NCBI GenBank assembly: GCA_020631735.1 | Contig: CM036159.1 | Span: forward strand, 21,863,511-21,927,510 | Reading direction: 5' to 3' | Length of the DNA: 64,000 nucleotides | Source: Saccharum officinarum | Lineage: Eukaryota; Streptophyta; Magnoliopsida; Poales; Poaceae | Shown here: positions 1-12,700 of the stretch, piece after piece | Numbering within the stretch: position 1 is the first letter of the stretch | Layout of the letters: the number at the start of each line of letters is the position of its first letter | Translations under genes and position numbers: made by a program | Notes under the pieces: generated by a model | What the model was told of the DNA's origin: nothing | The model's input: the letters and a program-made list of their open reading frames with translations, nothing else | Database searches by the model: none

Positions 1-3000
1 TCTTGCAGAATCCAGAAGTCTCTCTGCTTGACCATGGCATGATTCACATCTGAAGGAATGCACAATAAAATGATAATGGCTGCCAGCAAGAAAAAGATTA
101 AGAACCAAAAAAACATAGTGTTTGCTGGAAATGATAGGAATACCGTTGAAGATAATTTTCCAATAACATTTCAATTTCTTCCTCTTCCTCTGTTAAAGCC
201 AAAAAAGTTATTCATAAATCAAGTCAAAAGCAACAATTTGCTTCCAAAAATAAGTAGATCACAGATCATAAAAGGAAACTTCAATGCTGTCAGAAAAAAA
301 ATCTCATCAATCAAACAAAAACCCAAAGAAACACAATCTCCTAATTGAATAAAATTATAATCCCCAATTTTTTTATTCTAGTTGTCTTCTTTATTTTCAC
401 CGAAACTGTTTTTTTATAAAACATTACATGGTACTTGTTCTTTGACATATGAAATCCTTATGTTTAAAGTAATGTAAAAATTGTTAGATATGTACACATG
501 TTTTATACATGTTGTACAAGCATATGGCTATAAACACATATCTAACATACATATATGTCTGCTATAAGATTTCTTCCAGATATAAATAGCACAGAATTAC
601 ATAGACGAAGCTGTGAAAATCCTTGTTAAACGCATGACATCGATTGCCGTATTAAGTATCCAGCTAAAGATGCAAGCTTTACCGAGATAAATACAACAGT
701 CATAATCTCCAGAAATATGCAAAGTTGTAATGATAAATTACAGCTGTACCTTCAGCAATCTGCTTCTCTAAAGGAACAGAGCACTCCATGTTATCACTCA
801 ATCTATCAAGTGTGCAATTTCTCCCCATTATGCATATTCGTCGGATTTCATGAGGATCATCCAGGAGATCAATAAGCATCTGTTTGAGGTCACCTGCTCG
901 TGAACCCAGCTCAACCTTGACACATGAGTACATACATAAATAAAATCAAAATAAAGTTTAAGAAGTGGCTGCTGAAATTGATTCCAGAATGTGGTTTTTA
1001 TACCAATGCTTGTTTACTTAGACGAAGCTGCTCCAGCACATCAGCTGTCAACCGATTTGGTAGAACTTCTAGCAATGCAGCCACCTGAGATGCAAGTGGA
1101 AAGCAATATTTGTCATCAAAGTTTTAAGTGATCGAGTAATATATGATTCAACACAAATGCAAAGACCTATGGTGGCGTTTAAACCACCAAGCAGCTCATA
1201 AACTTCATTTCACAATGAAATGAAAGCAAAAAACTACTAACTGCAGTAGTGAACTACTAAGTCCCACCATACCTAGATTGGCACATTGAAAATGCAGAAT
1301 CAACTTGGTAGGGCTCTTCCTACTGTATCTCAAAGGAGCAGAGTCAAAAGCTGACGACAAATTAATGGATTAACTTTCTGAAAGTGCTGCAATGACATTT
1401 GGCACAGCATGTCCTGTATGAGGTCTGTTGTAGAGTTAGTCACTTAGTAGCCAAAACTGGGAGTATATAATCTCTTATTCTTTGTACTGGTTGACGTATC
1501 TGAAGATCAGGAGTTCAGATTAGTTAAGATGGGAAATGTGTTATAGGAAAGGGATGGACTGTGAATTTGCAGTTGGGCTTCTGGAAGGCATATAAGAGAT
1601 GGAAATAACTGGAAGCATTGCTGTTTGAATTCCACTGTGTGCACTATAATGAAAGTTGCCTAAATTGAAATCCCAATGAAATAGGAGATGGGAGTAACAG
1701 CTTAAAGGTTTGAAGCCAATGATTGAGAAGCATGTAAGTGACAATGCTTAAATGGAGTATGCAGTAAAAAAACACATCATTGTGTACAGTTTTCTACAAG
1801 AAGAGCAAGAGTTATATGTAATATAAAAAGTTTAAGGACGCAGAGACTTCTTTGGTACTCACATGAGGCTCAATTTTCATTAGTCTCTGCTCCAATCTTT
1901 GTATTCTAGAAATAAGTGCAGCTTCAACAACCTGAACACATGGAAATCATGATGAAAGAGCAGTTCATATTTCCAACCGACACTTTAAATTTACATGAAA
2001 ATGCAAGCACATAACATTTTCTTAAATGCAGAGGACATACAATAAAATACCACATTGTGCTACAAATATTTTAAACAAAAATAAGTGTATGATTAAATAA
2101 GATCAACCAGAATAGTATACATTTAGTGTATAATGGATGATGCCTGTACAGTTGCTCAATATTCAAAAATCAGATTAGGGATAACAGGAAAGTCTTGCTT
2201 CAATAATTAATTTGGGTGTTGATGCAAATTTAATTTTCATAAGAAGCACTTATTGATGTTTACTTAGCGTATCTGTCGAAAGTACAATGCAGATGTAAAC
2301 AGAAATATGTGTTGTTGTTAATAATCCCGGAATTCTATACAACTTAAATTCGCAGCAAACTTTTGATGGAAAACAGAGAAAAAAATGCATTTTACTTGGC
2401 AGGATATCAGTATATCACAAGTTCACAGCTCCTCCCAGACCACGAATATGGACTATTGGATATATCCATTACCTCAAGCTGAAAAGGCATTGCGGGCCCA
2501 CCATTGATGTTTCTTGGATTTAACCTAGGCAGTAATAACCCTAGAAAGGCCTTTCCTCCTGGGCTACATAAGTTAAAAAGATAATTGATAAGTTCATAAA
2601 ACAATTAGTAAGATCATGAAAAGGAAATAACTATAATTATAAGATGAACACTGACCTGTTATAGTTGAATATAAGAACACGCTCATACATAGCTATTGCT
2701 CGCAAGGAACCAAGATTGAGTAAAATAGCTTGCTCACGTACCTACAGACATTAAATGGTGAAACATGGTTTTCACATGCTATAGAAAGGATGGTCTTTAG
2801 GAGCCATATGAATGAAGGTGCAAGTAGACAATGTAAAGCACAAAGTACAAAATCAGGAAAGAATGGCATCCCAACTAGAAGGCATCAATACATGGGTTAA
2901 AAAAGGGTTAAGAAAAGGCAGAAATATTCTAGATGTAAATCAGCAGTAATTGTCCTTAATATTTAACTCATAAAATGCAAGCATTTGTGCCCTCCATGAT

Positions 3001-4084
3001 TTACTATAAAAGTGAAAGCATGACAGAAATGGTATGATCACCCTTTCAGACTCTAGCCATCTAGTGTGTACATCATGGTAATATTGATCATCAGTATACA
3101 ACTGGAAAATGCAGTATAGCATAAACAAAGGAAACTCAACACAGCTATATATAAAAGCGTTCTATTACCAGCAGGGAAGGCATTGAATTCATTAACCATA
3201 GTGACGGGTCAACGCTTCTAGTATCTCGTAGGCGGAGACCTAGCATGACAAAATATGGAAAATCAGAAGAAGTCTTTGCATGTGCTTGGAATCATAAGAC
3301 AGGTAGTCAATTACACGAATTGGGCATTTCACAGTTAAAAGTAGTACGAAACAAAGTTGATGTATGTGCACATTGCTGAGAAACATGTTCCTTGTGCATA
3401 CCACTAGATTTCAGTAGCTGCCGCCTGCTTATTTTCTTGGTGGACATCCTCCCATTAGATCTCACTTCTATCGCCTGGATAAAGTTAATTTCGGGACGAA
3501 GGTTAATGACCATAATATATTTTGCAAGGTTGTACATTACAAAATATCTAACGGCCAGATACACGTATGCTTATTTAGATTCAGATACGTAATGCTCAGA
3601 TTAAAAAGTGTTCAATGGCTGGCAACAATGGAATATGAAACAGCACAACAATCAGTGAGAAGCCATTTGCGGGTTTCTGGCTAGCTTGCTAACCGCTTAC
3701 CTCGTAGACGGGCTCCCTGATACCGAGCGGGATGTAGTCCGCCGCGAACCGCTCCGAACCCCTTGCCGCCTCCTCCTTCGTGACACCAGTACCTCCTCTC
3801 TCCTGAGTATCCTCCTCGCCCTCCTTGGTCACCTCGACCTCCACTTCCTCCTCCTCCTCCTCCACCTCCTCCTTGGTCACGGCCCGCCCGTCATTGCCCT
3901 CCACGGCCCGGGGAGGCACCAGGAGCGGCAGCGGCAGGAGCCCTCCCTTCCTCACGCTCGAGAGCCCCGGAGGCAACCTCGGCAGACGGTAGCGGAGGCA
4001 TGCGCCGACGGCCGGCTGCAGGAGCGGCAACTGGAGGACGAGGAGGCCGGCCTGCGATGGCGAGGACAGCGGCACGGACGCCAT
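1..4084 (-). CDS. MRS2-A: MRS2-A/MGT10-like chloroplast Mg2+ channel, copy 1 (3' part outside window)
   Basis: Minus-strand CorA/MRS2-type magnesium channel. Coding exons read, with GT-AG borders that keep frame: 3701-4084, 3402-3474, 3169-3239, 2656-2741, 2473-2563, 1863-1931, 1004-1084, 750-915, 144-189 and 1-49 (partial). The start ATG is at 4082-4084, the first Met of the transit-peptide-like N-terminus. The last exons, with the GMN pore motif and both membrane helices, lie beyond the window's left edge; the other copy at 45499-50724 shows them. The only coding difference I found between the copies is residue 18 (Gln here, Pro in copy 2). A Glu/Val-rich acidic tract follows the putative transit peptide. 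Family knowledge: MRS2-A/MGT10 proteins act in chloroplast Mg2+ transport. Reading is open in all visible exons, so this copy could be functional. Confidence 0.9.
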
Positions 4085-4989
4085 GGCGGGGGCATCAATC
4101 GCGGGATCGCGCGCGGTGAAATTTCTCCCCCGACGCTGCTGACGGCCTTGGGTAATGGCTATTTTCCCGTTGGAGAAGGCGACGGAGGGAGCGAGGCGGT
4201 AGCGGGAGGACGAGACGCTATCCGGACCTGTGGTTGAATTGGTGGCTGTGCGTTCTCCTCCGCGGAGAGACACGGGCCGTCCGATCCTCCATCCCACGGC
4301 TGGGCATGCTGGCGTTCGTTCACGTGGGCAGGCGTTGGCTGATGGGTACCAGTGCGCGAGCGAGAGCGACAGGTGCGCGGTGGAGAATAGTTGTGGGGTG
4401 GGGGGGCGGGGGAGGCCGGGGCGGCGTCGCGCCGTCGCCGGCGAAGCCACGCGCGGACACGCGACGCCGGCGTCAACTTGAGTCCGTCCTTTTTGTTTAC
4501 CATGCCACGTTCACGTAGCGTGTGACGTGCTTGTCAGTAGCGACAATACTTGCGTCCCGAAACAACTAGAAATTCCATTTATAGCAAAGAAAAAGTCTCG
4601 AAATAGCCGGTTATTAAAATTATTACAGAGCCGTGTCATATGGATTCTCAAACTGCATTTTTTTTTCGACACGAGGCCATACCCCCATTTCTATTCATCA
4701 AACGGAAATACAATTCTCAAACTGCATGTCGTTGTCAACGTGGAAAGACCGACCTCAGTGCAAATGCAAAAATCCCTAGCTTCCGATCCTGCTTGCACTG
4801 CAAATGCAAACGGCTGAGCCGATGCTGTTTGCTAACGAGTAACGACTGAGCTAGGTTAGACGTGTCTTACGTGGCGAGGCTGACGAGTCGTGGTTGACTC
4901 GAGTCAGTGATGCTGACGTGGTGGTCAAACATAGGCCGTCTATCGGGGGTGAGGCCCACCTGAGCGTCCGAGGTTCAAAACAGGGCTTA
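4085..4989. promoter_or_regulatory. MRS2-A upstream region, copy 1
   Basis: Upstream of the MRS2-A start codon. The first ~400 bp are very GC-rich with many CpGs, as is usual for 5' ends of grass genes, and stay open in several frames by composition alone. ACGTG-type cores occur near 4321 and 4512-4530. I see no convincing TATA box. The rest, up to the MITE, is AT-richer with no gene. Confidence 0.4.
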
Positions 4990-5102
4990 GGCTCTGTACG
5001 TTTGAGTTTATTGGCCAAAATCAGTCAGCTATAGAACAATATTTTTTCTCACAATAAATTAGCATCAGCATCAGTCAAAAATACAGCCAACCGAACACAG
5101 CC
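4990..5102. mobile_element. Tourist-like (PIF/Harbinger) MITE, copy 1
   Basis: A 113-bp element with imperfect terminal inverted repeats: GGCTCTGTACGTTTG at the left and the complement of CGAACACAGCC at the right. It is flanked by TTA on both sides (4987-4989 and 5103-5105), the target duplication of the PIF/Harbinger superfamily. It has no coding capacity. The same element sits at 51630-51742 in the other copy. Confidence 0.75.
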
Positions 5103-5547
5103 TTAGTCCTGTACTATAATTCGAGTTTTATTTATTCTAGGATTAAGTCCACTTTTGACCCCTGAACTATTTGGTTGGTCTAATTTTAACCCCCAACTGC
5201 AAAACCGTCTACTCCAGGCACCTCATGTTTCGAGACTATTCACTTGTAGTGCCTGAGCGTGTCTGAGGTTGTTTCAGCTGACATGTATCTGGTTTTGACC
5301 CGCCACGCTGTCATGGACCGCCACGTAGGACGCCGAGTGGGTCAAAACAGAGGCCGGCCCGCTCACCTCTGTCTCTCGCTCTCAGTTCATCTCTCCCTAA
5401 CCCTAGTCGTTCCCACGCCGCGGTCTCCTCCACCGTCGCCATCACCGCCGCCGCGAGCCCATCCTCTCCTCCTCCTCCTCTGCCTCCTCTGCGTCCGTAG
5501 CCAGCCGTCGCCTAGTAGTCTTCCGCCGCCTCCAATCCTGTGCGGAA

Positions 5548-6269
5548 ATGGCGAGCTCAAGCGGATCTGGCCAGAGTCTGGGTACCTCCCCCGACTATTG
5601 GTGTCGCAATGTGGATTCGTCGACGCCCATCCCGTATCGTGAAGGACCACTAGAGTACACCCCAGCAGTCCTTTGCAAATGTGGTGCAAAAGCTGCTAGG
5701 TTCATCTCTTGGAGTGATCTGAACCCAGGATTGAGGTATCTGAAGTGCGCCCGGGCTCGTGTAAGTTGTCGTCTTCGTGATTCGTAGTCTGTAGATGCAC
5801 CAGTGGTTCATTGTGTCTCTGATTTATTGGTTACTAATTTGTTTCATAGGATGATGATTGCGACTTTTATAGATGGGTCGATCAGCCAAGCGGTGGGTTC
5901 ATGAAGTAATTTCTGCTTGATTTGTGCGATGCAATCAAGTACTGGCGTCGTGAATATGGAGAAGCTGAACGGCGTTTGGAAGATGCAAGAATGGAGACTG
6001 CAAGACTAATGGATGGTGCTACAAGGGAGAATCAAAGGTTGTAGGCTCAGCTAGAAGGCGCTGTCAAGTTCAATGAAGACAGACAGACCATGTTTGTTAC
6101 AGCCAGGAGAGATGTGGCCATTATGCAAGAAGTGCAGAGGGGAGATCAAGCTAGGGCTCAGCTAGAGGCGAGGATTGGGACATTGTAGAAGGAGAGGAAG
6201 TTCTTGTTGGGTGCTCTATTTGTGTGCGTTGGATTACTGACTGTTTGCTGGATGATTAGGAGAATGTAA
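5548..6269 (+). pseudogene. GRF zinc-finger, coiled-coil, membrane-anchored protein of the MULE, copy 1 (nonsense-mutated)
   Basis: Exon 1 is 5548-5760 and exon 2 is 5850-6269, with a GT-AG intron of 89 bp. Residues 43-75 form a GRF-type zinc finger: Cys43-x-Cys45-Gly, SWSDLNPG, Cys67, and Cys75 followed by DFYRWVD across the splice junction. Exon 2 then encodes a charged, Glu/Arg-rich probable coiled coil and ends in a hydrophobic helix (FLLGALFVCVGLLTV) followed by Arg-Arg-Met. Three in-frame stops interrupt exon 2 at 5907-5909, 6042-6044 and 6186-6188. The surrounding sequence suggests each was once a Gln codon. GRF fingers bind nucleic acid in other proteins; the role here is unknown. It sits where mudrB sits in MuDR, so it may be a MULE accessory gene or a captured host gene. 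Confidence 0.75.
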
Positions 6270-6540
6270 GTCATAGTGGTTTAGCTATAGTGCATGTGGT
6301 TTAGTTGTAGTGGTGTCCAGTGTGATCCATGGACCATGTAAGTGAGTGTGGTGTAGTTGGGTTGTGTATCAACTTAATGCAGAGCATAATGCTCAGGACC
6401 ATGTATGAGCTTTGTCCAATGTATGAGCTTAGGACCATGTATCATATGAATGGTCATATCCTAATGTTATTGTCCAATGTTTTAGTTTCCTGAATCCAAT
6501 CCTTTTGTATGTGTAATCAGTGAGCTCTGTAAAATTTGAC

Positions 6541-6780
6541 AGAAGATCCCATTCAGTTGAACACAAACACACATATGCCATCTAGTTCAGCACAAACACA
6601 CATATGCCATTCAGTTGAAAACAAACACACATGTCATTCAGTTCATCAGACACAGGTAGTTCAATACATCAGTTCAAGTGGCACATACACACACATAGAG
6701 TTCAGTACACATAAATTAGTTCAACACAACAATTGACACAAATGGCATCTAGTTCAGGACACACAAATGACATCTAGTTC
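6541..6780. repeat. Degenerate short repeats between the convergent MULE genes, copy 1
   Basis: About 240 bp built from imperfect units of roughly 25-30 bp combining ACACAAACACACATATGCCA and TCTAGTTCAG/CATTCAGTT. It lies between the 3' ends of the GRF gene and mudrA. It could hold transcription end signals for both genes, but no motif proves this. The same array is at about 53180-53419 in copy 2. Confidence 0.65.
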
Positions 6781-6784
6781 AGGC

Positions 6785-9698
6785 TCAAGGACTTGGGCCT
6801 CTCAGCAGCAAGGCAGAAGAAGTGGCTCCCTTGTTTTTGCCTCCACTTGCTCTTCCTTCCCCTCTATGTTTTTTGTTGAGTGCTCCTGTAGCCGAGACAA
6901 CAACCTTGGAGGTAGATGGACCAGAAACCTGGATGACTGCCTTTGAATGTTGCCCAGTCACCCCTGGTGCAGTGGCCTCTAAGGTGACCTTTGCTTGAGC
7001 CCCCTGCTTCAGTTTGGTCTTCACTCTAGCTAATGAATACAAAGCTTTTTGTCCATCCTGGAAGATAGAGAAAGTACACAGTTCAGTAACCATAGTATGC
7101 AATGAAGGATGACATGGAGTACTGGTTTTTGGGTACTTACATTGCTTTGAACAGATAGCTGAGAGCACTGTCTTTTGGTACTTCCAGTACTAGTTGAAGG
7201 GCAAGATTTCCTCTTCGACTGTGTACCACCACCACTTCCTCTAGTGGACTGAGAAGAAGCAGGATTTCCTCTAGGTGGCTGTGATGCTCCAACACTTCCT
7301 CTATTGGTCTGAGAAGAACCACCACTTGCTCCATTGGACTGAGAAGCACCACCACTTGCATTACCAGAACCTATCTTCTTGCTGCAAGTAGTCCTATTGT
7401 GTCCAATTCCTTTACAAATTGTGCACCTGACAACTGTTCCTTTCTTGGATAGCTTACCCCGAGTTGGCTTCCTTTTCTCCCCATCCTGTCTTTCCTCTCC
7501 TTCTTTGGCCTCCTAAGCATCCTTCCATACTTAGATGGCAATGACTTCTCTCTGTCAGATATTGGTCAGAAAGGCCTGCCTTTCACAGACTGCAGGCAAT
7601 GTGCATATGTCTTGTTGTACTCCTCGACAAAATAACACTTGGCTACGAAATCTTCTAAAGACCTGGATACATAGTACATACAAGAAATAGCATGAGGGCA
7701 AGGCAGACCAGAAAACTGTCAGAACCTACATGAGCAAGTTCTGTCTTCCAAATTCATAGTGAATCTATGGTCCAAATAGGTTACTTCAAAGCAGTTGTTG
7801 CCATTGTTAATAGCATGGCAGTAACCACTAGCTGTTATGTATGTCATTAACTTCTTGTATGTGTTTGGACAAATTGGACCATTCCACCTTTCAGCCTTGC
7901 TCCTATTCTCTTAGATCCTGACCATAACTTGGCGCCTTATACCTTCTAGCATACTTATGATTGGAGGGAATCTTGCTTTCAAGATCTAGTGGTTGAAGCA
8001 CTCACACATGTTATTGTCCACAGAGTCATAGAATGAACCAATTTTGAACCAGGCTCTACTCCAATGCTCAAGATCAATTCTCATAATTGCATCAGCCCCC
8101 TATGGTGTCTCTGTCCTCAGCTTATTCAAGTTGTAGTTGAACAGATTCATTGATGAGGACTTTACACACATCCAAAAAAGCTTCTGGTACTTCTTGTTGG
8201 TGAACTTCTTCCTCTAGTTAGCATAGATATGCCTAGTACACATCCTATGCTCTACTCTTAGGGCCCACTTGTTTACAGCATTGATGAGCCCCTTTTGCTG
8301 ATCAGATATGAAAACCCAGCCATTACCATCCCCAAACTTCAGATCAGTGCTTATTAAAGACAAGAAAAAGTGCAATGACTCTTTGGTCTCTCTCTACAAC
8401 TGCCCAAGCTATAGGGTATATTTAGTTGTTGGCATCTCTACCTAGTGCACAAAGCAGTTCCCCATTGGTCAATCCCTTGAAAAAACAACCATCAAGTCTA
8501 ATAACCTTTCTGCATCCAACAAAGAAATCCTTCTTACAAGCATCAAAGCAGACATAAAACCTTATGAATGTTGGCTGTGGCTCATCAGTGTCTAGCTTCA
8601 CTACAATAGTACTCCCTGGATTGCTTTTGAGCAGTTCCAGCTGGTAGTCAAACACCATACCATACTCCCCCTTGGTTGCATCATACATCCTCTGCATGAC
8701 AATTGACTTGGCTCTCTTAATCTTTGAACACCGACATCTACAAACATTTCTTCCTGAATTATTTCTCTCATACTCTGAATAGACCACTGTGGATCAACCT
8801 TAATCAACTTCTCATACTTGTCTGCTATTCTCCTTGATGTCACTAGAGAGTTGTCCCTCCTTGGTGGGCATGTGTGCACATCTTTGCATGTAGCTAACTG
8901 CCAACTCTCTGCCCTTGATGTCTTAGACAGATGCAAGACCTAAGGACAATTAGGCCATAAACAAACTGCCCTACACTTAGTACCCTCATTCTTCACAAAC
9001 TTAATCACCTTCCTTTCTACGAGCCCATACTTGATGACAACCTCCCTGAATGTGGATTTGTCAGTAAATGACATGCCAAGACTAAAACTTGGTACTGCAG
9101 CACTACCATCAAACCTTGGGAATTTCCTCTCCTTCCTAAGCAACTCCCCCTTAGGTGTTTCATCATATGAATCATCATCTTCATCACTGTCCACATCACA
9201 AGAATCACAGTCATCATTGGGACTAGTAGCCCATTGGTTGGATGCCATCAAGTTCTCCACATTGACTTCATGCCCTTCCTCATCAACCACCACCATGCCT
9301 CTGGCATGCAATTTCTTCTTTAACTCCTTCAGATCAGCTCTAATTTGGACTGCCTCTTCATCCTCTTCACTACTCTCATCATCATCAGGCAAGTAATCTT
9401 TGTCACTTTCACTATCCATATATGAACTGTGGTCGGCCTGCAGAGGAGCTGATTCATTAACTGACACTTCTTGCATAATCGACTTCTTTGCCTTAACAAC
9501 CTTATTTCCACCCTCCTTGTCTCTAATCCAATTCAAATACTTAGTACATCCTACTACGTCCTTCTCAACTTGTTCTGGAGATGACACATACTGAGCAAAG
9601 TTGGTAGACTGGTCGTCACCATTTACTGCAATAAGCTCCACAAATATATCTGCAGCCCCTGCATCAGAAATACATTGGCACATCTCCAAACAAGCCTA
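6785..9698 (-). pseudogene. mudrA-like MULE transposase, main part, copy 1
   Basis: Reads from 9698 down to 7141, then intron, then 7057-6785 (stop TGA 6785-6787). In order: an acidic Glu/Asp-rich N-terminal region, the MULE-domain core, a SWIM finger (Cys-Ser-Cys near 7730, then Cys-Pro-His), and a CCHC zinc knuckle (C-x2-C-x4-H-x4-C, 7384-7425) with a Ser/Gly/Gln-rich tail. The presumed DDE residues are all still present: Asp in RLDGCFFKG, Asp in ISDQQKGL and Glu in NMCECFN. Nine in-frame stops (9696, 8940, 8422, 8214, 8100, 7986, 7911, 7719 and 7513, first base each) and one frameshift near 8740 kill it. Conserved flanking residues suggest the stops were Trp or Gln codons. The N-terminus continues at 13749-13977 across the inserted solo LTR. 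Confidence 0.88.
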
Positions 9699-9703
9699 GT
9701 CAT

Positions 9704-12700
9704 TGTAACACCCCTGGTGTTATAGTAACTAAAAGTTTGCCATGTCATCATATGCACTACAAAGCATTCATGATTAAGTTAACCATGATGGGCATCAACT
9801 CAACTAAGTTTACATTTCCTAGGTTAAATGTGTTTCTGTGATGTGTGACTCGAATCAAAAACCCTAATTTCGAATGTCACCGCAAATGCTTAGTTTGTGC
9901 CCTATGTAAGTTGAGGTGTATGACTGTGTTGTATGCTAGTGTCAAGTGTAGGGTATGAGATCAAGTCCAACCCATAAAATGATGCTTCAAGTTTGAGTTT
10001 GAATTTGGAATCCAAAACTTGTTGCAAGTTTTTTGATTTGAATTTGAATTCAAATTTGAGGAATTATTAAAAGGTTTTTTAAAGTAAACCTGGTCAACCA
10101 AGAGTGGCATTTGGTCAAACATGTGACGCTTGACTCAATGATGCCCTTGGATGATGGTGTGATCACTAAATACTCACCAATTAATGTAGCAACAAGTTTC
10201 AATTTGAAATTCTTCTGGAAACCTTAAAATTCAAAACCCTGGATTTACCCCTTTTTGTGTAATTCAAAATCTAAGAAAAATTTGGGGGTGGGCCAAAAAG
10301 TAAATTTGTAGATTTGGTTTTGTTGTGCAACTTTGGTTTTTGGAGTTTTCAAAGTTTTAGTGTAAAAGTTAGAGTAATTTTGAAAAGATTCAAATCCTAG
10401 ATTTGCCCCCTTTTCATTTCCCTATACCAATTTCAAAATTGAGGTAAAATTTGAAAATGGTTTGAATAGAAAAGTTGTAGGTCTTGGCTAGATGTACAAC
10501 TTTGGTATTTTGAGTTTTTGAAGTTTCAATATAAAATTTAAAGTAATTTTGAAATTACCAAATTCTAGAAAGTGTCTCCTTTTAAATTCAAATTCAAATT
10601 TCAAAATCCAGACTGAATTTGAAAAAGTTTTATATGGAGAAGGTTGTAGAACTTTAAAAATTGAGCAACTTTTGTTTTTACAGATTTTCAACTTTTATAG
10701 AAAATTTGAGAGTAATTTGCAAATTTGAGTCAGTGGCATTTTTGTAAATATTTCGAAGTCGACCACCAACTGCAGGGCGCCACCTCCCGCTATCGCCGGC
10801 GACCTTCGAACGGCTTCCAAGCGTGCCACGGTCGCTCGCTGCTGCTTCGCACTGGCCAGTCAGCCCCGCGTGTCGCCATCACGTTGCTCGGCCACCTCTA
10901 TATATTGCCATCACCGTCATCTTCAGTTTTTCTTCTTCTCTGTTTTTGCCGTAGCCGCCTACCTCCGCCGCTCACTGCTGCCGCCGTTGAGCCGCCTCCA
11001 GCTAAAGTAACCGCATCATCGAGTTCACCTCCTTCCTCTTCTCCGGTGAGCCGCAGTCACCGTGCCACCTCACCGTGTCTAGCCGCCTACACTACCTCTC
11101 CGCTCCTGCCGTTTGCTCAGTCGTGTCCGTGGTGAGTCGCTGATGCTCCCTGTCTATCCAATTTAGTCGCTATCGGCCCTGCTTGCCGGGGCGGCATGAA
11201 CCACGGCCACCGTGCCGCCATGGCCAGGGTGGAGCTCCCTCTAGGGTGTCTGCGACTGGGTGGTGTGTCCAAGGGTGTTCGGTAGGTCGTGTTGGTCGTG
11301 GTGGTCGGGTTAGTTGGTCAGAGCCTTGTCGCCGGTGTCGTGGTCACCGGCTGGCCCGCGGGAAGCAAGGAGGGAGAGAAGAACGAGGGGGGAGGATGTT
11401 GGGCCGGCCCGTCCGGTTGGGCCAAGCAGAAAAGGAGAGAGGGAGAGAGGGCAGGCGCGTGGGTGGGCCGCGAGCGCGCGCGCGTCCGTCTGGGCCAAGC
11501 GAGGGGAGGAGAAGGGGAAACGGCCCGTGTTGCCGATTTTGTTTTTCTTTTTCAAAGATGTGAAATAGTATTAGTTTTTGTTTATTTTAGTGGAATTCTT
11601 GTAAAGCTCCAAAAATATTGAAAAATTTTCTAAAGCCTCTCTATACTGTGTACTATTTAGGGAAAATATGAAATGCTAATTTTGATTACTTTTTGTAAGT
11701 TGTTTAATTAGCTCAATTAATTAATAAATGGTTTTTCATAATTTTCCTAGGCTTAATTAATTATCCAAAAATTGTGAAAATTGTTTTGCCACTTAGTTAT
11801 GATGTAAGCTTCCTAAAATAAAAATTTGAGCTTAATTGGACAACTTTGATATTAATCTTAATTTATGTTTTATTAATTAATTAGTTAATCTTGTAATTAG
11901 GGCTTAATGACTTATGATTGTTTGACTTGTGATTGAGTGTTGACTTTGGGTCATTAACACTTAATGACCTTTAGCACCTTTAATTGATTGTTTGGGCTCT
12001 CTTAATCATTTTATTAGGGCTTAAGTGGTATTATTTCATGTGATTAACAAAAGTCATTAACGAAGTAGTTAAACTAATAAAACTCTACTTTCGGGTTAGG
12101 TTAGTGTTGCTGTTTACAACGGTACCGTGAAGAAAAGTTGTACTCAACTTTATAATCATACTCTGCATTTACCGAGCACCATGTTTCATACTTCATCATG
12201 TTGAGCATACATTGTCTTTGCGTGTAGTCCCCGTGAACAAGGAGATTACCGAAGTTGAATCCATCCTCGAAGAAGAGCCGACGTCTGTGAAGGTGGGATT
12301 TGACATTTGTGGTACTGACCAGGAACCTGAACTTTCCGTCGACCAAGGCAAGCCCTAGATGCATTTAAACCCTCCTTGTGTTTTGAAAAGCTTTACCTCA
12401 CTTTGTTAATACTTTGTTGCATTCGGTGATAGGAGTTGAGTGATAACCTAATTACTGCATTACCATTCTTGATACTTCAATATTATCCTTGTTACTGTTT
12501 TATTTGAAAATGCTTAGTATGCTTAGCCTTGCTTAATGAGAAAACTTTGAAAATGTTTAGCAACGTTTGAAGGGTTGTTGTGAAACAACTGAATGAATGA
12601 TGGTGTTAATTTGAGATCAGTTGGTGGACTTGCATGGAGAAAGGAGTCCTAATGTAGTGTCTTCGATTGTGTCGGTTAAGGACCATACCGTTGTAGGCCT

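Noticed and set aside
4085..4503. Long ORFs extending the MRS2-A first exon upstream (both strands)
   Set aside because: The stretch is GC-rich with few stops by composition. Similarity and a plastid-type N-terminus begin at ATG 4082-4084.
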